From NCBI GenBank assembly GCA_947472705.1, contig CANJDA010000006.1, positions 1-30,242 of the forward strand: DNA of 30,242 nt, written 5' to 3'. Both the position numbers and the translations under genes were made by a program. The notes below the pieces were generated by a model that searched no databases, was not told where the DNA came from, and saw only the letters and a program-made list of their open reading frames with translations. The stretch is from Flavobacteriaceae bacterium. GTDB lineage: Bacteria; Bacteroidota; Bacteroidia; Flavobacteriales; Flavobacteriaceae. Shown here in pieces: positions 7,656 through 13,813 of this stretch. Within the stretch, counting starts at the first letter, position 1. Each line of letters begins with the position of its first letter.

Positions 7656-8435
7656 TTATTCTTTGTTTCTGTTGGCCAAAGCCACTTTTACTTCTTTATA
7701 GTTTTTATTTACCTTATTGATTACTTTTTCTCTAAAAGTGAGATCTAGCTCACCATCAAGTTGTGTAAGCAATGATTTAGCATCTACTTTTAGAGTTGAT
7801 TTTTGACTAGTTGATTGTTTAGCCACTTTGTCTAAATCGGCTAATAAAGTTTCATCAGATTTGACCTTTTTATTACTTACAACACTAATTTCTCTTTGAG
7901 TACTTATTTTTGGAATATCTTTAATTGCAATATCTCCTGGTAGCATGAATTCAATTTCTTTGTTTTTGATGATTTGACTTTGATTGTCATTGTGATTTTG
8001 ATTTACTGTTGGTTTTTGATTGTTAAGTGCAACTCCTTGATGATTATTGTTTACGACTTGATGATCTCTGTTTGATGACTCATTATTTTTTATTGGTTTT
8101 TCTGTTTCTACAACTTGCTTTTCTAACGCTTCAACCTTTGCTGAACGTTGAATTAAATTAGTTTTATTTTGAACAGTATCCTGTTTCGTTTCTTTTATAA
8201 CAATGTCATCTTTTCGTTGAATTTTAGCGCCGTTTTGTGTGTATAAAAATGTACCTAGCATTACTAAAACCAAAATACTGGCAGCAATAAACAAAAAGCC
8301 AAAAGGTCGTTTTGTTTTTTTTTCTTCGGTTACCGAAAGCATTGCATCCAATCGGTCCCAAGCCTGAACTGAAGGTTTAATTTCTCTAGAATTCAATTTT
8401 TCTCTGAAGTGTTTTTCAATTTTATTCGGTTCCAT
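7656..8435 (-). CDS. single-pass membrane protein, putative anti-sigma factor
   Basis: A 259-residue protein with an N-terminal cytoplasmic part (about 1-45, containing KPSVQAWDRLDAML), one membrane helix (about 46-66) and a long periplasmic part. The middle periplasmic region is rich in Asn, Gln and His (about 115-160), and the C-terminus (LLTQLDGELDLTF onward) is charged and helical. It overlaps the upstream ECF sigma gene by 14 bases, the usual arrangement for a sigma factor and its membrane anti-sigma factor. No zinc-binding HxxxCxxC anti-sigma motif is present, so the assignment rests on topology and context. It probably binds the sigma factor with its N-terminal segment. Its signal is unknown. 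Confidence 0.65.
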   Translation of the reverse strand: MEPNKIEKHFREKLNSREIKPSVQAWDRLDAMLSVTEEKKTKRPFGFLFIAASILVLVMLGTFLYTQNGAKIQRKDDIVIKETKQDTVQNKTNLIQRSAKVEALEKQVVETEKPIKNNESSNRDHQVVNNNHQGVALNNQKPTVNQNHNDNQSQIIKNKEIEFMLPGDIAIKDIPKISTQREISVVSNKKVKSDETLLADLDKVAKQSTSQKSTLKVDAKSLLTQLDGELDLTFREKVINKVNKNYKEVKVALANRNKE

Positions 8436-8982
8436 TCTGGTAATTTTTTAATTTGGTAATATGCCCCTGCAGCATTTTTCGAGCATTTGACAATTGAGAT
8501 TTTGATGTACCTTCGCTAATGCTTAGCATTGCTGCTATTTCTTGATGTTTATATCCTTCTATGGCATATAAATTGAAAATAATTTTGTAACCTTCGGGCA
8601 GATTATCAATTAGAAACTGAATGTCTTCCACCGAAAACTGGCTTTCAATATTATTGTGTATTTCTTCGAAAAAGTTTTCATCTTCACTGAACTTTATTTT
8701 TTTATTTACCCTAATAAACGAAATGCACTCGTTTGTCATAATACGACGTATCCAACCTTCAAAACTTCCTTTATGTTCAAAGTTTTTCAAATGGGTAAAA
8801 ACTTTCATGAAAGCCGTAATCATGATATCTTCTGCTTGATGTACATCTTTTATATAAAGTCGACAAACACTTAACATTTTAGGGGCATACTTTGAATAAA
8901 TCTTATGCTGTGCATGACGATTATTTTCGACAGCCAGTTCGATTAATTCTTTTTCGTCTTTATGTAAGTTGATTACTTTCAA
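8422..8982 (-). CDS. ECF-type RNA polymerase sigma factor
   Basis: A 186-residue sigma-70 family factor of the extracytoplasmic function group. Region 2 spans about residues 25-95 (AEDIMITAFMKVF, then the -10-reading segment FEGWIRRIMTNECISFIR). Region 4 spans about 125-180 with a helix-turn-helix (GYKHQEIAAMLSISEGTSK). There is no region 1 or 3. The start appears to be TTG at 8982: the upstream frame closes six bases further and the next Met is residue 36, inside region 2. Its gene overlaps that of the putative anti-sigma factor by 14 bases. The regulon is unknown, but the downstream barrel gene is a natural target. Confidence 0.9.
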   Translation of the reverse strand: MKVINLHKDEKELIELAVENNRHAQHKIYSKYAPKMLSVCRLYIKDVHQAEDIMITAFMKVFTHLKNFEHKGSFEGWIRRIMTNECISFIRVNKKIKFSEDENFFEEIHNNIESQFSVEDIQFLIDNLPEGYKIIFNLYAIEGYKHQEIAAMLSISEGTSKSQLSNARKMLQGHITKLKNYQNGTE

Positions 8983-9131
8983 AACCTATTGTTAGAGTGT
9001 TCTATTAGCATAGACGAGACAGATTAGAAAATAGTTGTATGATAGTTTAAAAATAAATCGATTTTAAAACCAAATAAAAGATAGTGCGTTTATATTCAAT
9101 ACTTTACATCAGAAAAAAATATAAATAAAAT

Positions 9132-10109
9132 TTATTTTTTTCTTTCAATAACATAATTTACCATTAATGACAAAGCATCTTTGTATTCTGATTGGGGGAA
9201 ATTTTCGAGGATTTGAACGGCTTCTTTTTGGAATTGCATCATTTTTTGTTCGGCATAGTGCAAACCGTTTCTATCTTTTACAAATTGAATAACTTCCTTG
9301 ACGCGCTTTTTATCTTTATTGTGATTTTTAATCGAATTAATACACCAGCTTTTTTCTTTAGAAGTACAATTATTCAATGCATAGATTAATGGAAGTGTCA
9401 TTTTTTGCTCTTTAATGTCGATTCCTGTAGGTTTACCAATGGCATCATCTGTATAATCGAACAAATCATCTTTGATTTGAAATGCCATTCCGATGAGTTC
9501 ACCAAATTTACGCATGGCTTCCACCTTTTCTTCATCTTCCGAAACCGATTTGGCTCCTAAAGCACAACAAGATGCTATCAAGGTAGCTGTCTTTTTGCGG
9601 ATGATTTCATAATAAACATCTTCTATTATATCAAGTCTTCGGGCTTTTTCTATTTGCAATAGTTCACCTTCACTCATTTCACGAACAGCAACTGAAATGA
9701 TTTTAAGCAAATCGAAATCGCCATTATCTATAGAAAGCAATAATCCTTTTGACAGCAAATAATCCCCAACTAAAACGGCTATTTTGTTTTTCCAAAGTGC
9801 ATTAATGGAAAAAAAACCTCTTCTTCTGTTACTATCATCAACCACATCATCATGAACTAAAGTAGCTGTGTGAATTAACTCTATCACGCTAGCACCTCGA
9901 TAGGTTCTTTCATTTACATTCCCTTCGGACAGCATTTTGGCTGTTAAAAAAACGAACATTGGACGCATTTGCTTGCCCTTTCTATTGACTATATAATAAG
10001 TAATGCGATTGAGTAGCGCCACTTTTGAAGTCATCGACTCGTAGAACTTTTTTTCAAAAAGTTCCATCTCTTGTTGAATGGGTTGTTTTATTTTTAAAGT
10101 GATATTCAT
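9132..10109 (-). CDS. long-chain polyprenyl diphosphate synthase
   Basis: A 325-residue trans-prenyltransferase that extends farnesyl diphosphate with isopentenyl units. The first Asp-rich motif is DDVVD at residues 87-91 and the second DDLFD at 214-218. The residue five before the first motif is Ala82 (HTATLVHDDVVD), a small residue that leaves the product tunnel open, as in octaprenyl or solanesyl synthases; a C30-C40 product for the menaquinone side chain is the likely role. The start is the ATG at 10109; an upstream in-frame TTG at 10118 lies inside the -7 box and is rejected. The gene is IspB-like, but exact chain length cannot be told from sequence. Confidence 0.93.
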   Translation of the reverse strand: MNITLKIKQPIQQEMELFEKKFYESMTSKVALLNRITYYIVNRKGKQMRPMFVFLTAKMLSEGNVNERTYRGASVIELIHTATLVHDDVVDDSNRRRGFFSINALWKNKIAVLVGDYLLSKGLLLSIDNGDFDLLKIISVAVREMSEGELLQIEKARRLDIIEDVYYEIIRKKTATLIASCCALGAKSVSEDEEKVEAMRKFGELIGMAFQIKDDLFDYTDDAIGKPTGIDIKEQKMTLPLIYALNNCTSKEKSWCINSIKNHNKDKKRVKEVIQFVKDRNGLHYAEQKMMQFQKEAVQILENFPQSEYKDALSLMVNYVIERKK

Positions 10110-10115
10110 TGGTAT

Positions 10116-10123
10116 CAAATATA
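10116..10123 (-). promoter_or_regulatory. -7 box of the polyprenyl synthase gene
   Basis: The minus strand reads TATATTTG from 10123 to 10116, a full TAnnTTTG match ending only 6 bases before the ATG at 10109. A transcript from it would have almost no 5' leader. Confidence 0.5.
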
Positions 10124-10152
10124 CAATAAAGCCCTTGTATGAAAAAAATATT

Positions 10153-10160
10153 TATATTTG
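10153..10160 (+). promoter_or_regulatory. -7 box of the lipoprotein gene
   Basis: TATATTTG is a full match to TAnnTTTG, 59 bp upstream of the ATG at 10220. A TTG at 10135-10137 is 15 bp upstream, slightly short for a -33 element. Confidence 0.5.
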
Positions 10161-10219
10161 ATTAAACCTATTACATCTAATGAAGTCTTAATTTGGTAAA
10201 ACTTAAAAAACTTAAATAT

Positions 10220-11095
10220 ATGAAAACAAAGAATTTACTTGGAATGATAGCTTTTGTAGCTATTTTCACCTTGGGAAGTTGTTCAAAAGACAACTCTTCT
10301 TCAGCAGATTCAAAATTGACCTCAGCTGATGCAGTCGCCTCAAACAAAATGGACAAAGCGGCAAATGATATTTCCGATGTTGTTGAAGATGTATACTTTC
10401 AACAAAACCCATCTGGGGCTGGAAAAAATGCAACCAATTTTGTGTCATCATTGCCTGCTTGTGCCTCAGTTAGTGATCCAACTCTAACTGCAACCACTTG
10501 GTCAAGAACCGTAACTTTTAACAATTGTTCCTTCAACGGAAATATTTTAACCGGTGAAATTATAGTTTCCGGAGCTTTACCATTACCAACTGCAAACACT
10601 TTAGCTACTACAGGATACACTATCAATTATCAATTTGTGAATTTTACACATAACGATATTTTAATAGAAGGAAACAGATCTATCACCAGAAAATTTGCTA
10701 GCAGCGACCTTTTGGCAGACAGTCACCCTATTCATATAATGGACATGAATATGACAGCTACTTTCCCAAATGGTGATGTCTATACCAGAATTGGAACCAG
10801 AACTAGAGAATGTGTTGAGAATTTTGGCAACTATGATTTAAGTGATAATGTTTATAAAATATATCAATCTATTACTTCAACAAGACCTAATGGAACACAA
10901 CACAGTCATGTTGTGTTAGCTTCTGCTCCTTTAAAAATAAATATGAATTGTCAATACAGAGTTGTTAGTGGCATTTTAACAATTAGCGGTCCTTTGCATA
11001 ATGCTGTTATTGATTATGGAAATGGTGATTGTGACAACAACGCTACCATTGCTATTGATGGCGGAACTGCAACCAGTTTTACATTCGGAAACTAA
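10220..11095 (+). CDS. predicted lipoprotein of unknown function
   Basis: A 291-residue lipoprotein that I do not recognise as a named family. The signal peptide (MKTKNLLGMIAFVAIF) ends in the lipobox LGSC, followed by a Ser/Asp-rich linker (SKDNSSSADS) which may help surface display. The mature part looks beta-rich and contains five further Cys residues, two in similar settings (NNCSFNGNILTGEIIVSG and NCQYRVVSGILTISG), which hints at an internal duplication. It ends IDGGTATSFTFGN. I start it at the ATG at 10220 because the longer frame puts a lysine-rich extension before a standard signal peptide. It stands alone between a divergent prenyl synthase gene and the convergent rlmN. Confidence 0.8.
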   Translation: MKTKNLLGMIAFVAIFTLGSCSKDNSSSADSKLTSADAVASNKMDKAANDISDVVEDVYFQQNPSGAGKNATNFVSSLPACASVSDPTLTATTWSRTVTFNNCSFNGNILTGEIIVSGALPLPTANTLATTGYTINYQFVNFTHNDILIEGNRSITRKFASSDLLADSHPIHIMDMNMTATFPNGDVYTRIGTRTRECVENFGNYDLSDNVYKIYQSITSTRPNGTQHSHVVLASAPLKINMNCQYRVVSGILTISGPLHNAVIDYGNGDCDNNATIAIDGGTATSFTFGN

Positions 11096-11116
11096 AAATT
11101 GCACATTATAAAAGGG

Positions 11117-11155
11117 AAAAGTCCCGTTGCTAAATAATAGCAACGGGACTTTTTT
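11117..11155. terminator. bidirectional terminator between the lipoprotein gene and rlmN
   Basis: A perfect 16-bp stem (11117-11132 with 11138-11153) and 5-base loop. It is flanked by T on the plus strand and A-rich sequence on the other side. It serves the two convergent genes and reaches the rlmN stop codon. Confidence 0.92.
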
Positions 11156-12194
11156 ATGATTTATTGGCCAATTGACCACAAGCAGCGTCAATGTCTTTGC
11201 CACGGCTTCGGCGTACTTTAGCTACGATGTCATTCTGCTCTAATGCTTTGATGTAATTCGTAATAGCTGCATCGGAGGCTTGCTGAAATTCACCTTCATC
11301 AATAGGATTGTATTCTATTAAATTGACTTTACATGGCACATATTTACAAAATTTTACCAAGGCCTCTATAGAAGCTTTATCGTCATTAATGCCTTTCCAT
11401 ACTACATACTCGTATGTAACTTTGCTTTTAGTTTTTTGATACCAATATTGTAAGGCTTCTTTCAACTCCGGCAGTTGGAAGTTTTTGGTAAAAGGCATAA
11501 TTCTATTTCTAGTTTCCTCAATAGCTGAATGTAATGAGACCGCCAGCTTGAATTTTACCTCATCATCAGCCATTTTTTTTATCATTTTAGGAACCCCAGA
11601 AGTGGAAACAGTAATTCTCTTTGACGACATCCCTAATCCTTCTTCTGAAGTTATCATATCTATGGCCTTCATGACATTGTTATAATTCATTAAAGGTTCT
11701 CCCATCCCCATAAAAACAATATTCGAAAGTGGCCGATTATAATACAAACGGCTTTCTCTATTAATAGCGACCACTTGGTCATAAATTTCACCCGGTTCCA
11801 AATTTCGCATTCTTTTTAATCGTGCAGTCGCACAAAAATTACAATCTAAACTACAGCCAACTTGACTCGAAACACAAGCTGTAGTTCTAGTTTCAGTTGG
11901 AATCAGAACGCTTTCAACTACCAATCCATCGTGTAATCTAACTGCATTTTTAACGGTTCCATCTTCACTTCGTTGCATGGTATCAACTTTGATATGATTA
12001 ATAACAAAGTTAGTTTCGAGCATAGCACGCGTTTCTTTAGATACATTGGTCATGTCTTCAAAGTTATGTGAGGCTTTACTCCACAACCACTCGTACACCT
12101 GATTGCCACGAAAAGCTTTTTCGCCATTAGCTACAAAAAAATCTCTTAATTGTTCTTTGGTTAAACTTCGAATATCTTTTTTCTCAATTTCCAT
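11154..12194 (-). CDS. rlmN: dual-specificity rRNA/tRNA C2-adenine methyltransferase RlmN
   Basis: A 346-residue radical-SAM enzyme that methylates C2 of A2503 in 23S rRNA and A37 of certain tRNAs. The 4Fe-4S cluster motif CxxxCxxC is CSLDCNFC with Cys114, Cys118 and Cys121. The C-terminal Cys that is methylated during catalysis is Cys339 (DAACGQL), so both mechanistic cysteine sites are present. The SAM-binding segment GMGEPLMNY is also intact. Length is normal. The ATG at 12194 begins MEIEKKDIRSL, in line with the family. A -7 box lies only 4 bases upstream, which suggests a leaderless transcript. It is divergent from the O-methyltransferase gene. Confidence 0.96.
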   Translation of the reverse strand: MEIEKKDIRSLTKEQLRDFFVANGEKAFRGNQVYEWLWSKASHNFEDMTNVSKETRAMLETNFVINHIKVDTMQRSEDGTVKNAVRLHDGLVVESVLIPTETRTTACVSSQVGCSLDCNFCATARLKRMRNLEPGEIYDQVVAINRESRLYYNRPLSNIVFMGMGEPLMNYNNVMKAIDMITSEEGLGMSSKRITVSTSGVPKMIKKMADDEVKFKLAVSLHSAIEETRNRIMPFTKNFQLPELKEALQYWYQKTKSKVTYEYVVWKGINDDKASIEALVKFCKYVPCKVNLIEYNPIDEGEFQQASDAAITNYIKALEQNDIVAKVRRSRGKDIDAACGQLANKS

Positions 12195-12198
12195 GGCG

Positions 12199-12206
12199 CA
12201 AATTTA
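12199..12206 (-). promoter_or_regulatory. rlmN -7 box
   Basis: The minus strand reads TAAATTTG from 12206 to 12199, a full TAnnTTTG match. Only 4 bases separate it from the rlmN ATG. Confidence 0.5.
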
Positions 12207-12212
12207 GGGTAT

Positions 12213-12240
12213 TTTGGTTATTTCTTAATTTGTATTTTTG
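12213..12240 (+). promoter_or_regulatory. O-methyltransferase promoter (TTTG-N16-TATTTTTG)
   Basis: TTTG at 12213-12216 and TATTTTTG at 12233-12240, separated by 16 bp. The ATG follows at 12255, giving a leader of about 10 bases. The region is shared with the divergent rlmN promoter. Confidence 0.55.
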
Positions 12241-12254
12241 TAAAAAACAAAACC

Positions 12255-12896
12255 ATGCATTTCCTTTCAGACGAGCTTGATACTTATGTCACTAACCATT
12301 CAGAAAACGAACCTGAATTATTAGCACAATTAAATAAAGAAACACATCAAAAAATCCTTCAACCTAGAATGTTAAGTGGGCATTTTCAAGGACGCGTATT
12401 GAGCATGCTTTCTAAAATTATTAATCCAACAAACATACTTGAAGTTGGGACTTATACTGGTTATGCAACACTTTGTTTAGCGGAAGGTTTGGCTGAAAAT
12501 GGAGTTATTGACACTTTAGATATTGAGGAAGAATTAGTCGATTTTCAACGAAAATATTTTGACAGAAGTCCGTGGGCAAATCAAATTATCCAACATCTTG
12601 GCGATGCTTTAGAAATTATTCCAACTTTAAATAAAAAATACGATTTGGTTTTTATTGATGCTGATAAAGAAAACTACATCAATTATTTTCATTTAATAAT
12701 TCCATTAATGAATAAAGGTGGTATTATTCTATCGGACAATGTATTATGGAGTGGTAAAGTTTTAGAAGAAGTAAAGCCTAATGATATCACCACAAAAATC
12801 ATTTTAGAATACAATCAATTATTAAAAGATGATGATAGAGTGGAAACTGTTTTACTTCCTATTAGAGACGGCCTAACAGTATCTAGAGTACGCTAA
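12255..12896 (+). CDS. class I SAM-dependent O-methyltransferase
   Basis: A 213-residue methyltransferase of the catechol/caffeoyl-CoA O-methyltransferase-like family. The SAM-binding motif is ILEVGTYTGYATLCLA (about residues 61-76), the acidic residue binding the ribose follows in TLDIEEE, and the metal-binding motif is DLVFIDADKENY, later completed by SDNVLWSG. It should methylate a hydroxyl group in a metal-dependent way, but the acceptor is unknown. There is no signal peptide. Its TAA stop overlaps the TAG stop of the convergent PAP2 gene by four bases in total, so there is no room for a terminator between them. Confidence 0.9.
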   Translation: MHFLSDELDTYVTNHSENEPELLAQLNKETHQKILQPRMLSGHFQGRVLSMLSKIINPTNILEVGTYTGYATLCLAEGLAENGVIDTLDIEEELVDFQRKYFDRSPWANQIIQHLGDALEIIPTLNKKYDLVFIDADKENYINYFHLIIPLMNKGGIILSDNVLWSGKVLEEVKPNDITTKIILEYNQLLKDDDRVETVLLPIRDGLTVSRVR

Positions 12897-13444
12897 TTTT
12901 TCAATATGTTTTTTTGAAAAATCTTGTAAAATAAAAACCCAAAAGCTGCTCCAAAAACATAACCGGTCAGTATATCACCTGGAAAATGCATTCCTAGGTA
13001 AATTCGACTATATGCAAAGATTAATGGGAATAAAAACAAAAAGTAAACATGTTTATAATACTGCTTTAAAATCATAAACGTGAAAACTGTAGTTGCCATA
13101 GAATTTGTCGCATGCCCTGAAAAAAAACTATAAGAAGGGCTTGATTTCACTACCCTAATTATATTTTTTATTTCTTGATCATTACAAGGTCTTAATCGTT
13201 GAAAATACCATTTAAAAAGATTGGCAGTTTGGTCACAAATCAAAAGTAAAACTGCCGTGAAAAGTATGTAAAACCCAAATTTTTTCCAGCCAAGTTTCTT
13301 TTGTAATAGATAGAAAATAATCAGGAAAAGTGGTGTCCAATAAAATTGTTTGGTAATCACTAACCACAAATTATCATATGTTTCAGATCCCAAACCATTT
13401 AGGAAAACAAATAATTCTTTGTCAAAGTGAATGATTTTTTCCAA
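12893..13444 (-). CDS. PAP2-family membrane phosphatase
   Basis: A 183-residue integral membrane phosphatase with about five or six hydrophobic segments. All three PAP2 signature motifs are present: Kx6RP (Lys78, Arg85, Pro86), SGH (Ser109-His111) and SRx5HxxxD (Ser146, Arg147, His153, Asp157). Family members remove phosphate from lipids such as undecaprenyl diphosphate or phosphatidic acid at the outer face of the inner membrane; the substrate here is not determined. The only plausible start is TTG at 13444, two bases after the tatA stop; no in-frame ATG exists upstream and the next Met is about residue 116. It is probably translationally coupled to tatA. Confidence 0.9.
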   Translation of the reverse strand: MEKIIHFDKELFVFLNGLGSETYDNLWLVITKQFYWTPLFLIIFYLLQKKLGWKKFGFYILFTAVLLLICDQTANLFKWYFQRLRPCNDQEIKNIIRVVKSSPSYSFFSGHATNSMATTVFTFMILKQYYKHVYFLFLFPLIFAYSRIYLGMHFPGDILTGYVFGAAFGFLFYKIFQKNILKN

Positions 13445-13446
13445 GA

Positions 13447-13770
13447 TTATAGTTGTCTCTTAATTGGCCCTGTTGCTTCTTCTATATCGTTACTGATATT
13501 TTGCATTGGGTGGCTTAGATTTGTATCTAACCCTTCTTTTACTTTACTGACTTCTTTGGTGAAAGTTTCGCTTAATTCTTTCATTGAAGTATCAATACCA
13601 TTGGAATTGACCTCTTTTTGAATTTCAGATTTTATTTCGTTCGTAGCATTTTTTACTTGTGCCATTCCTTTTGCCAAAGTTCTCGCTATATCTGGAACTT
13701 TATCAGAACCAAAAAGCATTAAGGCTATGAAAATGATAAAAATTAATTCGCCACCGCCAATTCCAAACAT
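13447..13770 (-). CDS. tatA: Sec-independent protein translocase TatA/TatB family subunit
   Basis: A 107-residue protein with a very short periplasmic N-terminus, one membrane helix (about residues 7-21), the hinge motif FGSDKVPDIAR, an amphipathic helix and a charged, helical tail. This is the TatA/TatB layout, part of the twin-arginine pathway for folded proteins. Residue 8 is Glu (MFGIGGGE), as in E. coli TatB, whereas E. coli TatA has Gln there; the short length fits either. No tatC is present in the window. The PAP2 gene follows after two bases. A TAnnTTTG box lies 25 bp upstream of the ATG, inside the short gap after the M1 peptidase gene. Confidence 0.88.
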   Translation of the reverse strand: MFGIGGGELIFIIFIALMLFGSDKVPDIARTLAKGMAQVKNATNEIKSEIQKEVNSNGIDTSMKELSETFTKEVSKVKEGLDTNLSHPMQNISNDIEEATGPIKRQL

Positions 13771-13795
13771 AATTTTAATTTTCTAAATTGAGTTG

Positions 13796-13803
13796 CAAAG
13801 TTA
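13796..13803 (-). promoter_or_regulatory. tatA-PAP2 -7 box
   Basis: The minus strand reads TAACTTTG from 13803 to 13796, a full TAnnTTTG match 25 bp upstream of the tatA ATG. A TTTG at 13822-13819 is 15 bp further upstream, a little short for a -33 element. Confidence 0.5.
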
Positions 13804-13813
13804 CAAAGTTCTC

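Noticed and set aside
8983..9131. A small gene or RNA between the sigma factor and the prenyl synthase
   Set aside because: Only an AT-rich stretch with a weak TATCTTTT-like box on the minus strand is seen; no coding frame or stable structure.
10110..10118. TTG start of the polyprenyl synthase at 10118
   Set aside because: The codon lies within the -7 box, and the ATG at 10109 gives the normal N-terminus.
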